Shown here: piece by piece, positions 1-10,973 of the stretch
Position numbering within the stretch: the stretch's first letter is position 1
How the letters are laid out: each line of letters opens with the position of its first letter
DNA from: Cochliopodium minus
Taxonomy: Eukaryota; Discosea; Himatismenida; Cochliopodiidae
DNA: 57,521 bases
Reading direction: 5' to 3'
Assembly: GCA_024220525.1 (NCBI GenBank)
Contig: JAMYWO010000056.1
Span: 56,081 to 113,601 of the forward strand
Notes under the pieces: generated by a model
Databases searched by the model: none
Told to the model about the DNA's origin: nothing
The model's input: the letters and a program-made list of their open reading frames with translations, nothing else
Translations under genes and position numbers: made by a program

Positions 1-77
1 GATTTTTTGTGCAATATTTTTTCAAAAATAATTTTAAAAACATTTCTTTCCTCAATTTTTTTAATTTATTTTTTGTT
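1..77. repeat. 77-nt segment shared with 47774-47850 (inverted)
   Basis: The first 77 bases equal the reverse complement of 47774-47850 base for base, then the two sequences diverge at once. Both lie at the same place in paralogous THH1/TOM1 genes, in the intron before the exon at 423 and the exon at 47633. Exact identity of fixed length at two sequence ends is the pattern left by a de Bruijn graph assembler (k = 77 is a common setting) where contigs leave a shared node. I read it as an assembly signature on top of a real gene duplication. Confidence 0.85.
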
Positions 78-422
78 TAACTTCGTAATATTTTTGGTGC
101 TTTTTTTTTTAATTTGATTTCGAAAAATGAATTATTTTTAAATGATTCAACATTAATAAAAAATGAATTAATATTGTTTTTTTTTTTTTTTCAAATTGAT
201 GAACATTTACTTTTAAAATAGAATTTTAAATTTAATGCTTATATTGCCTTATTACGATCTTCTTGAAAAAATTAAGATTAAAAAAAATTCACTTTTAAAT
301 TATTATCTCTCACCAAAAAACATTTAATAAGTAAATTCATTTGCAATTTTAATTTTCAAAGAGTTGTTTTTCTATTTTTTTCTTTTTGTCAACAAAAAAT
401 TTTATTAAAATTCTCTTTGTAG

Positions 423-1405
423 CAATTTTCGTCTTGATAATAGTCCTTTCAAAAAAAGCAATTTATAAAAAATTCGAAAAAACTACATCTATTGTGTTGA
501 CAGGTTTGTTTGGGATTCTCGTCGGGTTTTTGTCGTACTATGCCATCAAAGGATCCAAAAAAGTTTCTGTTTTGATGCCTAAAGGATTCAACCAATTAAA
601 GTTGACAATATTGATCGTCATGGTCATACTGATCTTTGTGTCCAGAACAGTTTTTGATTTTTTGAATATTTTTGGAATCGCAAAACTTTATATCACGTAA
701 AAGAATTTTTTTCATTTTTTTTTTTAAATTTATTTTGTTTAATTTATTTTTTTCTTATTATTTTGAGTTTAATTTTTATTAATAAACTCAATTTTTTCAA
801 TTTACAAATTTTTCTTTTTTTTCTTATTTTCTTTTTTCATTTATTTTAAACATTATTTTTTAAAAATTTTCAAAAATAATTAATAAAATTTTATTCCAAC
901 AGGTCTACCATTTCTGTCAACAACGTTATTATATTTATTCTATTTTTAGTTTGGGAGATCATACCTATTTTATTGTTCATAATATTTTTTTGGAGTGTAA
1001 GAAAAACAAAATCTTTGATGTTAAACAAATTAATTCTAATTTTTTTTTTTTTTTGATTTATTTTTAAATTTATTAATTTTGAAAAGATCAATTCTGGTTC
1101 ACCTTTAGTTTTGAGTGAACAATCTACTTTGTTGGATAAAGAAACTCCACAAAATAACACCGAGTATGAAAGTGATTCTCACATAGTAAAGAATTAATTT
1201 TTTATTTTTTTTTCATTTTTATTATTTTTACAATTATTATTATTTTTTTTTTTAATTATTTAATTATTTTTTGTTTTTCCAGTTTAATAACCCTTCACGT
1301 TATGACAGCGAAAGTGAGAATGAAAACGAAAGAAACTTGTCTGGGTACATGTACAGCCCTTATAATATAAATAACAAAAAATTCTACGCGAACAGTGTTA
1401 ATTGA
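423..1405 (+). CDS. THH1/TOM1/GPR137-like multi-pass membrane protein, C-terminal half (copy 1, 5' truncated)
   Basis: Four exons are visible: 423-696, 903-996, 1087-1185 and 1283-1405 (TGA stop). The first two encode hydrophobic helices with the stretches GFLSYYAIKG and MPKGFNQLKL and a late helix ending VWEIIPILLFIIFFW, the kind of helix-plus-Trp-Glu signature seen at the end of the THH1/TOM1/TOM3 and GPR137 families. The last two exons give a hydrophilic, Ser/Asn/Glu-rich cytoplasmic tail ending NSVN. The N-terminal helices are missing because the block starts inside the preceding intron. A near-identical exon structure (same 274- and 94-nt exons, same phases, same tail motif F-N-[ND]-P-x-R-Y-D-S) occurs at 46752-47633 on the other strand. 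The missing N-terminus is probably one of the fragments at 35240-35665 or 22289-22885. In the family these are seven-helix proteins of endomembranes. The role here is unknown. Confidence 0.75.
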
Positions 1406-1796
1406 TCTTATTTCTTATTTTTTGTCCAAATTGTTTAAATAAATTATTCAAAACAATTGGAGTTACATTTTCAAAAAAAAAAAAATTTTGATTATTTTTT
1501 TCAAATAAAAATACAACTATCCCAATAATTATAAACAACAAAAGTAAAATTTAATGTCAGGTATGAATCTAATTTTTTTTTTTTTCTTTTTTTCAAACAA
1601 ATCGGGAGTTTATTTTTATGATTCAGAAATAAAAAAATAACTAATTAAAAAGTCCCCGTTTTGAGGATGATTGAGGATGATTTGAGGTTTGAGGATATTG
1701 ATTAACTTTTAGATTATTGTCAATTAAAAATAAAAATTAAAAACATTTTAAAAATTCAAAAAAAAAAAACTGAAAACCTTCAAAACTAACAATAAA
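1406..1796. other. Intergenic, no gene seen
   Basis: AT-rich spacer between two + strand genes with poly-A/poly-T runs. A short imperfect direct repeat of GAGGATGATT and TTGAGGATGATTTGAGG units lies at about 1662-1700. No ORF with recognisable content and no RNA gene was seen. It must hold the 3' end of the first gene and the promoter of the dehydrogenase. Confidence 0.6.
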
Positions 1797-3073
1797 ATGA
1801 GCATCAATGAAAATTTAAGTAGAAGAATAAAAGTTTTTAAATTTTCATTTTAAATAATTTAAAATCTAAAGAATCTAAGACAGCTTTCATAACTGGAGCT
1901 ACTTTCGGACTCGGTGAAGCAACTGCAAAGTATTTGGCATCTGTTGGTACAAATGTTATTATCTTTGGTAGATCAGAAGAAAATGGAAAAAAAGTAGAAA
2001 ATGGTAAAAGAAATTATTTATTATAAAAAGGTCTTCTTTCACAATCTTATATAATGAAATGTTAAAGAAATCAATAATTTGGGTGTTGGAAAAGCTCTAT
2101 TCACAAAGGGAGATGTCACATCTGAAGAAGATCAAAGAAAAGCTCTCGAACAAGGAGAAAAAGTTTTTGGATCAATTAATTTTGCATTTGCTAATGCTGG
2201 AATTATGGGAAGGTAACTCTTTTTAAAAAATTTTGTTTGTATTTTAACTTTATTTACAGTAAGGACGATTTGGTTTCAACATCTTTAAACGATTTCAAAA
2301 ACCTCTTTAATGTGAATGTTTTTGGAGCTTTAATCACTCTCCAACAAGTTGCCCCATACTTTAAAAAGAACGGAAATGGAGTCATTGTTTTCAACTCATC
2401 AGGATTGGGTTTAGTTCCAAGAGTAATGTTCAAAGATAATGTAATAAACTTATAAACAAAAACTAAATTTTAAAATTAAATTTAATAAAAAATAAAATTT
2501 TTAAAAGAGTTTCTTTCCATCGTACTCAATCAGTAAATCTGCATTAGACGGTATTGTCAAAGTCGCAACCTCTTTGGAAAAGTCTCATAACATTAAAGTG
2601 TATTCCGTCAACCCTTCAACTTTTCCTTCTGGGATGAACAACGATAACATTTCACAAAATTTATTAGGAATTAATTCTGATCATATGGCTGCTTTATTCA
2701 ACGTTGTTTTCAAAAAATTGGGTAAATTTATTAATTCTCACAAAAATTCTTTTATAAAAAAATGTTATTTTTTAATTTAAAATTAGGAGATCCAAAAGAT
2801 ATTGGAAGAGTAGTTGAACATCTTTTTGATGGAACAACCAAATATTTGAGTGGACAAGGAATCTTTGTTGAAAATGAATACACTTTTGAAAGTCAGTTCT
2901 TTTATGATAACTACTCTTTGGATCAACCAATTGATTCACAGAAACTAGTTCACAACCACATTAGAGATCAAAGAGGAGATAAATTAAACGAAAAACAATT
3001 TCAAATTGTTTTTGAAAAGATCAACAAAATCAACGAAGAAAACAAAAAATTCTTTACCCAAAACACCAATTAA
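1797..3073 (+). CDS. Short-chain dehydrogenase/reductase
   Basis: Six exons (1797-1818, 1872-2003, 2068-2212, 2260-2440, 2508-2721, 2787-3073) join in frame to about 326 residues. The classical SDR elements are all present: the nucleotide-binding TGATFGLGE (TGxxxGxG), the NAG motif in FANAGIMG, the conserved Asn in NVNVFGAL, the catalytic Ser in IVFNSSG, and YSISK (YxxxK) followed by NPSTFPSGM. It should be an active NAD(P)-dependent oxidoreductase. The substrate cannot be told from sequence. The start at 1797 is chosen because the 22-nt first exon splices in phase onto the Rossmann strand. The C-terminus is longer than a minimal SDR and charged. No signal peptide is visible, so it is probably cytosolic. 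Confidence 0.9.
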
Positions 3074-3330
3074 TTCTAAATGAAAATAAAAGATAAAATT
3101 TTAATTAAACAGTATTCAATTGAAAAAACTTGTTATTCTTTTAATATCAGTCTATTTGAAATACTAACTATTAACTATTTTTTTCAAAATAAAAATTATA
3201 ATGGATTTTTTTCTCAGTATTTCTATAAAGCAATCATTTCAACGAGTATGAAAATAGTTTTGATCAAATTTGTCCAATTTTGTTTATTATTGGATTGAGC
3301 TTCAAGAGGAGAGATAATATATTAAAAAAA

Positions 3331-5424
3331 ATGAGCAATAAAAATCCAATGATGAGAGATGAAATCCAATTGGAAGAAATATTGGAGAATGATACAAGAA
3401 TAAAGAATGGTGATAATTCTAGTGAATTTAATAATAGCAAAGATAATGGCAATATTAACACAAATAAGGATGAAAATGGATTTGATGAGATAGGGGAGGG
3501 ACATGAGGATTTTGAAAGCCAGGAAGAGGAAAAGAAAGCGATAAAAGAGATAAATATACCCAAAGGAAACTATCAAATGGCCGCAGCATTGATAGATGCA
3601 GCATTCAGTGGAAGGCCATATGCCAAACAGATGATAAAGAAGGGATTGACAGGAGCCATCTGGTATAGGAGATATACAAACATGATATGGATCAGATCCT
3701 TCTTCTTGGTGGCCCTATTGATCTTTACATTCGTAGAGAGACCATCATGGTGTTATAGAACCGATTGTTCAGTGCCAAGAGATATCAGCAAAGTGATGAA
3801 GGGTGTAAAACCTATCGTATTGGATAGCAAGCTTCCCAAATTGAATTTCATGGCAGGTTTGGGCATAGAATTGGGTATCATCATCTGTTTATGGCTCATT
3901 TCTGTTTTGGGCCCATTATTTTTTATTGGTTTGCGAGACGCCTTATTGAGGCCCAGGTAAAAATTAAAATTAAAAATTATATATAATGTCATCCATTCCA
4001 ATCTTTAAAATAATCTAAAATATCATAATACAAGAAAATTATTTTTGAAAATTCATTGAATATTCAATGAATATTTGTTAATTGAAATTAAAATCTTCCA
4101 TTATTTCACTTTTGATTATTTATCTTGCATGGAAAATTAAATCAACAATATGAGGAGATATATCATGTTTTTATAAGAATAAACAATAAAATTTTTTTAT
4201 AAAATTATATAAATTGTTTCTCATCAAAATTTGCATTTTTATTGTCTTTTTATTTATTTTTGTATCCTTTTTCTAGTTGGCCTTTGTTGATCACTATATT
4301 GTGTTTTGTTAGTGTTATAGATATCATAGTCAGTTTTTTCGTGATAAGAACGTTGAGGTTATCGCAGATCATTAGACCCTTCCTTCTCTTGATCATATCG
4401 AAGTCGATCAGGAGAACACTCATTTCCATCATCAAGAGTCTTCCTCCCATCATTGAAATTTTATTGTTGTTGTTTGTTTTGATTGGTTTTTATTCATGGT
4501 TCGGGTTACTTATTTGGTTACATTTGGACGGTATAAAAAATTATAAGAAAGTTACAAATTTTATTAATTAAAATTATTTTATTTCAGTTTATTTTAATTT
4601 CAATTTTTTTTCGAATTAAAAACAGATTGAAATCTTTTCGATTATTTTAATTCATTATTAATAGTCTTATTTTTTTGTGCTCTGATTTTGCTTACATTTA
4701 ATTAGGACAAGCAATATACAACAACATTCCAAACGCATTGTCCAGCACCCAAACATTGTTAACCACCGTCAACTTTCCTGATGTGATGATTCCATTCTAT
4801 AATGAATCATGGTGGTCTGTTGTCTTCTTTTTCACTTTCATGTTGATTGGCTTTTATTTCATGTTGCCTCTCATTCTCGCTATCACCTACAACAACTATA
4901 AAGATAGTGTAAAGACAGAGGGAAAGAAGCTAGAAAAGAAGAAAAGTGAGTCTCTCGAAGCTGCTTTTAAACAGCTGGACGTCAACGTAAAAACTGTTAA
5001 AATTTTATTGTTTGTATTCCTTATATAGTTTATTTCTTGTAATTCATGAATTAAAATTTAAATTATATTTTTTTTTTTTTGATCAATTCATATCTAAATT
5101 AATTTTAATTTATTTTTTAATTAATATAGAGTAAAGGATTTATCAGTTACGAAGTTATGAAAGTTTTATTTATTGAGTTACGCCACTACTCCAAAATCAA
5201 AAAAGTTTCCAAGAGAAAATCCAAGTATTTTTTAAACGTTCTTGATGACGACAAAGACGGAAAAATCAGCTTGAAAGATTTCATGAATCTCCAAGAAGTT
5301 TTAGCAGTCACAATTTATTCCAAAGGAAGACCTTTTTTGCACCAGAAAATCAAATGTTTTTACACTACAAAATTAGGAAGAGGTTTTGTTTCTTTCATCA
5401 CCAATAGAGTCTTTGATTATTTCT
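3331..5424 (+). CDS. Two-pore-type voltage-gated cation channel with EF-hand, first domain only (3' end unresolved)
   Basis: Exons are 3331-3956, 4277-4530, 4706-4986 and 5130-5424, continuous in frame. An acidic cytosolic N-terminus is followed by S1-S4-like helices, with Arg/Lys spacing in the second exon (RTLRLSQIIRPFLLL, SKSIRRTLISII). Next comes a pore region TTVNFPDVMIPFYN that matches the selectivity filter of TPC channels, then S6. After S6 a first EF-hand is degenerate, and the second, LDDDKDGKISLKDF, has a complete DxDxDG calcium loop. The last exon ends with the start of what should be S1 of the second channel repeat (NRVFDYF). That repeat is absent: the next recognisable coding sequence, at 5701, is a carboxyltransferase. 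If the intron at 5425 is not used, a stop follows shortly. Known TPCs carry two six-helix repeats and act in vacuolar or endolysosomal membranes, releasing Ca2+ or Na+. Confidence 0.8.
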
Positions 5425-5700
5425 GTAAGAATTTTTGTTCTTTTTTGCCAAATTTTAATTTTTAAATCTTTGAATTTGTTGAATTTATTGTTTAATTTTT
5501 GAAAAATTTTTTATTTTTTATTTTTTATATTTTATTTTTTATTTTTTATTTTATTTTTTATTTTTTAAATTATTATTTAATTTTTTTTGTTATTTAAATT
5601 TTATTAGTAAAAATTTTATATCCGCTAACAAAGTTGTGATGTTTGGACATGTCTATTTTTTTTAAATTATTTTTTTTTATTTTTTATTTATTTAATAAGA
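5425..5700. other. Low-complexity junction between two truncated genes
   Basis: The stretch 5505-5580 is a run of TTTTTA/TTTTTTA units. Upstream the channel gene stops after its first repeat. Downstream the carboxyltransferase begins in the middle of its domain. One short open segment at about 5610-5647 (reading ISANKVVMFGH) has a plausible acceptor but no good GT donor, and I could not assign it to either gene. A collapsed or mis-joined repeat is the simplest explanation for losing the end of one gene and the start of the other. Confidence 0.6.
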
Positions 5701-6882
5701 TCCAACTAGCAGAAGGGAAGAGGAATTACTGCACATCATTCCCAAGAAAAAAAATGGATTATTTGATATCAGAAAACTTATCTACCTCATAGTCGACAAG
5801 GATTCATTCTTTGAAATAGGTAAACAAAAAAAAATTAATTTTTTTTGTTAATTTTTTTGTTAATTTTTTTATATTATTTTTAATTTTTTAAAAAATTATT
5901 TAAATTATTTTTCATTTATTTTTTTGTTTATTTTTTTATTTTTTTATTTTATTATTTTTTTTCAAAAAAGGGAGACAATGGGGACAAACAGTGATTGCGG
6001 GGCTATGTAGAATGGGAGGAACGACAATGGGGATCATAAGTAGTGACAACAGTCATATGGGAGGAGTTTTGAATGCCAGCGCTTCTCAAAAACTAAGAAG
6101 GCATGTAGATTTATGCAACACTTTCAACATTCCTCTTTTGTTTTTTGTTGATCAACCTGGTTAAAAAAAATATTTTTTATTTCTTTTTTTAATTTTTTAT
6201 TTTTATTTTTTTAAAATTTTTTAAATTTTTTTTATTTTATTCAACTAAATTTTTTTGGTTATTTTTTTATTTTTGAAGGAATTGCTGTTGGGTTGACTAG
6301 CGAGAAAGAAGGCACTATTCGATGGGCTGCCAGTGCTTTGTCTTCTATTTATCAATCCGATTCCCCCATTTTCACTGTAATAATTAGAAAAGCATATGGA
6401 GGTTTTTTAAAATACTTTTTATTTTTTGTTATTTTTTTTAATTTTTTTTTAAGTTGGAGGAGGCATTTTTGGAGATTCTCCTTCTGTTTTTAGAGTTGCT
6501 TGGCCTTCTGGTGATTGGGGATCATTACCTCTCGAAGTAACTGATTATTTTATTAATATCTTTTTTAAAAAAAATAAAATTGAAAAGGGAGGTCTTGAGG
6601 CAGCTTTCAAAAGAATGTTAGAAAGTAAATAAAATCAAAACTTTTTTAAATTTTTGTTATCCAAAAAAACCTTTTTTAGATAGTGATAATAAAGAAGAAA
6701 TGAAGAAAAACCTGTACCAACAATTTGAAATGATCTCTTCTCCTTTTAGAACTGCTGAAATTTTTGGTGTCGAAGAAATAATAGATCCAAGAGATACTAG
6801 ACCACTAATTTGCGAATGGCTCAACGTTTATGTCAGCAACCACAAACAAAAGAAAAAGAAAAGATACACCTTTAGACCTTAA
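5701..6882 (+). CDS. Acyl-CoA carboxylase, biotin-dependent carboxyltransferase subunit, C-terminal part
   Basis: Six exons (5701-5819, 5971-6159, 6279-6401, 6454-6536, 6588-6624, 6680-6882) give about 250 residues matching the second half of the propionyl-/methylcrotonyl-CoA carboxylase beta family. Visible landmarks are the linker LIVDKDSFFEIG, then GIISSDNSHMGGVLNASASQKL, FFVDQPGIAVG, the IIRKAYGVGGGIFG loop that forms an oxyanion hole in this family, and the C-terminal ISSPFRTAEIFGVEEIIDP (family consensus: region around the P-x-x-A-A-x-x-G-x-x-D-x-I-D-P motif). The N-terminal half-domain that binds the other substrate is missing. The first visible exon starts with two bases of a split codon, so at least one upstream exon existed. 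The family normally sits in mitochondria and transfers carboxyl from biotin to acyl-CoA. Which acyl-CoA cannot be told. Confidence 0.85.
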
Positions 6883-7067
6883 AAAAGTTTTAAAATAAAA
6901 AAACAACTTTGCTACAAAATTACTTTTAATTTATTTTTCATTTAAATTTTTTCAAATTAAATTATTTTTTTTAAAAAAAATGATATTTTAATCTGACATA
7001 AAACATGATGGTCTTTTTGTTGTTTTAAAAAGAAAAAAAATATTTGGGGTTGTTGTTAGTAAATATT

Positions 7068-8260
7068 TTAGATTGCCAAGTTTCTAATGGTTTCCATGCA
7101 AAGTTTAACGTGTTCAGTGAGTCTGGTATCAAACCAGACATTATGAAAGAATTCGTGGTTGGCGATATGCTTAAAGATATCTTCGATACGTTGAAGAGAT
7201 TTCTCGGTGACGTGGGGCTTGAGAATTTCTTTGAGGCCTTCTTGGGTTTGTTCGAAGAGGATAGCAATTACCATGAATTTTTGTTCGAGAGTTTGTTTTC
7301 TGAGTTCTTTTGGAATTGAATCAATTCTGTCATAAACTTTTAAAATCTTGTTTTTTTTTTTTGAAGAAAATAAGAAAAAAAAAGATCAGATTATGTTTTT
7401 TCAGTTGAATAAATTAATATATGATTGTATTCTTTTTGAAATTTTAATTTTATTAATTTATGTTTTTGGCAAAAAGTAATTTGAAATTATTTTTATTGTA
7501 CTCATATCAATGATTCACAATTATAAATTTATATTCTCCAATATATGGAAGTATAATTTTATAAGAGATGAGATTTTTATTGAACTATAATCAAAAAAAT
7601 ATACTCAATATAATTAATGAATTTAACTTATTTCTTTATAATTCGACCTCAAATAAAGAATTTGAAATCGACATTAATTTTCCATATTTTCTTATTTTAA
7701 AGATATAATATTCTCAATATATTTATATTTTCTTTGAACAATTTATTTTATTTATTTTTTTTACCAATTTCAATGCCTTTTTCATTGGATCATCACATTT
7801 TTTGAATTCTTCAATTTTGATATGATTACCATCAACGAGGAAATAACATTTAGTGATAATTTTGATGGTGTTTCTTTCCATATCTTCTGCAATCTATCAT
7901 ATCAATTATATTAAACAATCAAATGAAAATATAAAAAATTTTCACTGAAATATAATTTATTTATACGGTATGAAATAAAATAAAAAATTTATATATTTTC
8001 TTTATATTTTTTTTTTTTAAAACCTCTTTCTTCCCTGTTTCAACAGATATAATTTCTTTTACAGTTGAAATTAGAGTTTTCATTTCATCATCTAATACTT
8101 TATTGATAATTTTCTTTCCAGTTTTAGAAGTGATGAATTTCTCCGAGAGATTTTTTTTGGCCTTAAAAAGGAGCCCTTTCTTTTTCACCTTTTCTTCTTT
8201 GCTCTCTTCCTTTTTTTCTTTTTTGTTACTATCCACTTTTTCATCTATCTTATCTGACAT
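7068..8260 (-). CDS. TNFAIP8/TIPE-like helical protein
   Basis: Three exons (8260-8024, 7893-7765, 7346-7068) splice with exact phase-0 junctions to a 214-residue protein. After a Lys/Glu-rich leader, the segment LLFKAKKNLSEKFITSKTGK and the following helices line up with the all-helical TIPE fold: a helix ending ETGKKE, then IAEDMERNTIKIITKCYFLVDG, a cationic EFKKC...KKALKL helix, and the C-terminal block ILKPHVTEKSLQRIEDIFKH with NHEFF and the final METIRNL helix. In animals TIPE proteins bind lipids (phosphoinositides) in a hydrophobic cavity and tune inflammation and cell migration. The family assignment here rests on motif order and length (animal members are close to 190-200 residues). 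The 418-nt second intron is long for this window. It is transcribed towards the carboxyltransferase gene. Confidence 0.72.
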
Positions 8261-8588
8261 TATGTTTCTCTCTTTCCAAAAAAAATAAAAAAATAAATAT
8301 TTATCCTTTGTTTATTTGAACACCTATTTTTTTTTTATTTTATATTTTATTGTGTATTTTTTTCATTGTGAACCAAACCAAATTTTCTTTGTATGAAATA
8401 TCTTTTAATCCAAACAATAAAAAGATAAAACGTTATTTTTTTTTGATCTCTGCCAATTAAAGAAAACTATTTTGATTTTCAATTTGAAAGATTAAATCTC
8501 ATTTCTTAATCTATCAAGGAATTTAATTGAATTCTTTTACAAAAACCAATCAAAAAAATTTAAATAAAAAAAAACTGATTCAAATCTC
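8261..8588. other. Intergenic, no gene seen
   Basis: AT-rich spacer between the start of the TIPE-like gene and the stop of the next - strand gene. Contains poly-T and poly-A runs only. It should carry the promoter of the TIPE-like gene and the 3' UTR of the upstream membrane protein gene. Confidence 0.6.
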
Positions 8589-10646
8589 TTAAAAAGATTC
8601 ATAAGTGTGACGAGTTCTCTTTCTGTAAAAGTAGACAATGACACCAATAAATGCAGTGACGATGATACAAGAACCCACAACGATCAAAATGATATACTCA
8701 ACTTTGAACCCCTTTTGTATTGGAGCACAGGTGATCGCATCAGTGTTCTTCTGGTCTTCACAAACGCAAACGTGTTCCTCACATTTACCACGACCCTAAA
8801 TAAAAATATTAGTAAGAAAAATTTATAAAAATTATGAAAATATTTTTTCAACATTTTTTTTTATACCTCACAATCGTTTGGACACTCAGTGTTGACCCAT
8901 GTACCAAAAGTGACGGATTCGTTACGAGTATTGTAAACACCAACGTACCAGATTCTTTCGGTAGATTTGAGTTCAGATCTTTTAGAGGAGAACATGATAC
9001 TTTCGCTGAAAGATCTGGTAGGTAATGAAGAAGAGTCAATTCTGTTCAAACGGTTTGAGTGGGCAATCAAATCATAATTCTCTGCATCTGGAAAGTTTAT
9101 GAGTCTTCCATATACAGTTGGTGCGGTAACATTCTCTGTTGCCTATTGAAAAAAAAAAATTTATAAAATTTTAAAAAATGAAACAATTTTTACCAAAACA
9201 TAAAAAATGAAAGAGCTATTTGCATGTAAGATGTAGTATCTCCATGCACCTGCTTCCAAAACTTGTTCACCAATGTAACTTTGAGTATCAACTACTTCTA
9301 CAGGGTCACTGCAGTTTTCGCCAATAGTGTTGATTCTACAAACAGAATAATCCCAAGAGATGAACATTTGAATAGTTTCAGTATCATTAGTATTATGAAT
9401 ACCAATAACATAACTTCCTAATGCAGGATTGTTAAGAGTGACTGAAGTATCTACACCAGAGTTGATCCCTGTAACATCAAAAATTTTCAATGAAGGAGCA
9501 GCACCATATCTTTTTAATGAAGATAATAAAAAATAATATTTAAAAAGTTAAAGTAAAAGATGAGATAAAAAAAAAAAGATTGAAACAAATTTGAAATTTG
9601 ACAAAAAAACAAAGAGATGAAACAAAGAATCAGAATTCATAAATAAAAAACCAATTAATTAAAAAGTTGATAATAAAAAAAAGATATAAAATAATACAAA
9701 TTTAAAAACTCTTTCTCTTTTACCTTGCGTATGCCTCTAAAGGAGTTTCGGTGTGGTATTTAGTGTTGAGAAAGTTTTTGAAGAGAGCATAGCTCAATGT
9801 GTTTTCTGGAATGGTTATGACAAAATATAACCATTTATCTGGGTTGATGTTGTTGGAATATAATACTCCACTTGTAAGATTGTCTTATATAAAAAGGGAA
9901 AAGTTTAAAGAAAAAAATTGTAATGAAAAATATTTTCAAAAGAAAAATAATCTATATCAAATATATATCATATCTTTTCAAAGGATAATATTGAAATTAA
10001 TGAAAAATATAATCATACTGTATTGATAGCATGTTCCATCTACGTTTATGTTCCCCTTGAAACAATCCAATCCAGTTAATTTCAAATTTACATTCTCTAT
10101 ATTTGTCTCACTGGTATAGTTTGCAACTGATACTGATACGTAGATGTTTCTGTGGGTATTATCTCTGAGATTAATATCCATATCTACTCCATTTTCAACT
10201 TGGAAATATTGATTATTTGGATCTGCAGAAAGGCATCCTGATTAAAACAATATTAATTTTTTGATTCTCTGAAAAAGAAAATAAATATGAATATTTACCT
10301 TCTTTAGGCCATGTTGTAGGATCAGAATTTGGTTCAACTCCATATGATATGCATATTATGAATGTGGAATCTTCATTTTCTGGGATATCTCCCAATACAT
10401 TGATACTTACTTCACCACTTTGCTCGAGCGTAATAGATGTGGTTTGAACAACGAAATAATGATTGGTTTGATTCAATGATCCAAGTTCGTAATCTTGGTT
10501 CCATATTTGTGCACAATCTATTTATTTATTTTAGAAAAGAGTAATTTTATATAAATTATTTGGGAACATTTCAATTGTTTCTTTTTACCAATAAATGAAA
10601 ATAAAGAAATTATCAACAAAATGAAAATTGTATTCTTTGGGAACAT
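8589..10646 (-). CDS. Secreted/type I membrane protein with EGF-like C-terminal knot
   Basis: Seven exons (10646-10589, 10517-10299, 10237-10019, 9883-9724, 9509-9194, 9142-8867, 8795-8589) give about 484 residues. The protein starts with a signal peptide (IFILLIISLFSFID). The long extracellular region is rich in beta-strand and Asn-linked glycosylation sites (for example NQT, NYT, NLT, NCS, NSS). A Cys cluster, CPNDCEGRGKC followed by CVCED, resembles an EGF/tenascin-type disulfide knot. One membrane helix (YIILIVVGSCIIVTAFIGVI) and a short basic tail (YRKRTRHTYESF) close the protein. This looks like a cell-surface adhesion or receptor molecule. I do not recognise the ectodomain family. All splice junctions are GT-AG and in phase. 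Introns are A-rich on the + strand, as for other - genes here. Confidence 0.82.
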
Positions 10647-10973
10647 TCTTCTCTCTCAATTTTTTTTTATTTTCATTCAAATCAAGAAAAAAAAAATCTT
10701 TTGATTAAAAATATTCAGCAAAAATGAAAAAGAAATTGAATTTTAAAAACAAAATGGAAAGAAAAATTTTGATCTTTTTAAATCTTGATTTTGCAATTTC
10801 CATTTTCAATATGATATTTTTCTTTGCGCATTTATTTGGAATTTAAATAAGAAATAAAAAAACATAATGCAAAGAGGTTTAACAAAAAAAAATTTATTTT
10901 TTTTTTTTTTTGATTTTACAAAATTCAATTTCAAATTTTAAGAAAAAAAATTCTTTTTTTTTTTTTGAAATCA
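10647..10973. other. Intergenic, no gene seen
   Basis: Spacer between two - strand genes. Mostly A-rich with a T-run at about 10895-10910. No ORF or RNA structure that I can support. Confidence 0.6.

Noticed and set aside
386-422. Translation start of the first gene at 386
   Set aside because: The codon is TTG, and the paralogous exon starts at the AG acceptor equivalent to 423. This part is intron.
5424-5701. A genuine channel-carboxyltransferase fusion protein
   Set aside because: Phase allows it, but both domains lose essential halves at a low-complexity tract. A mis-join is more likely.
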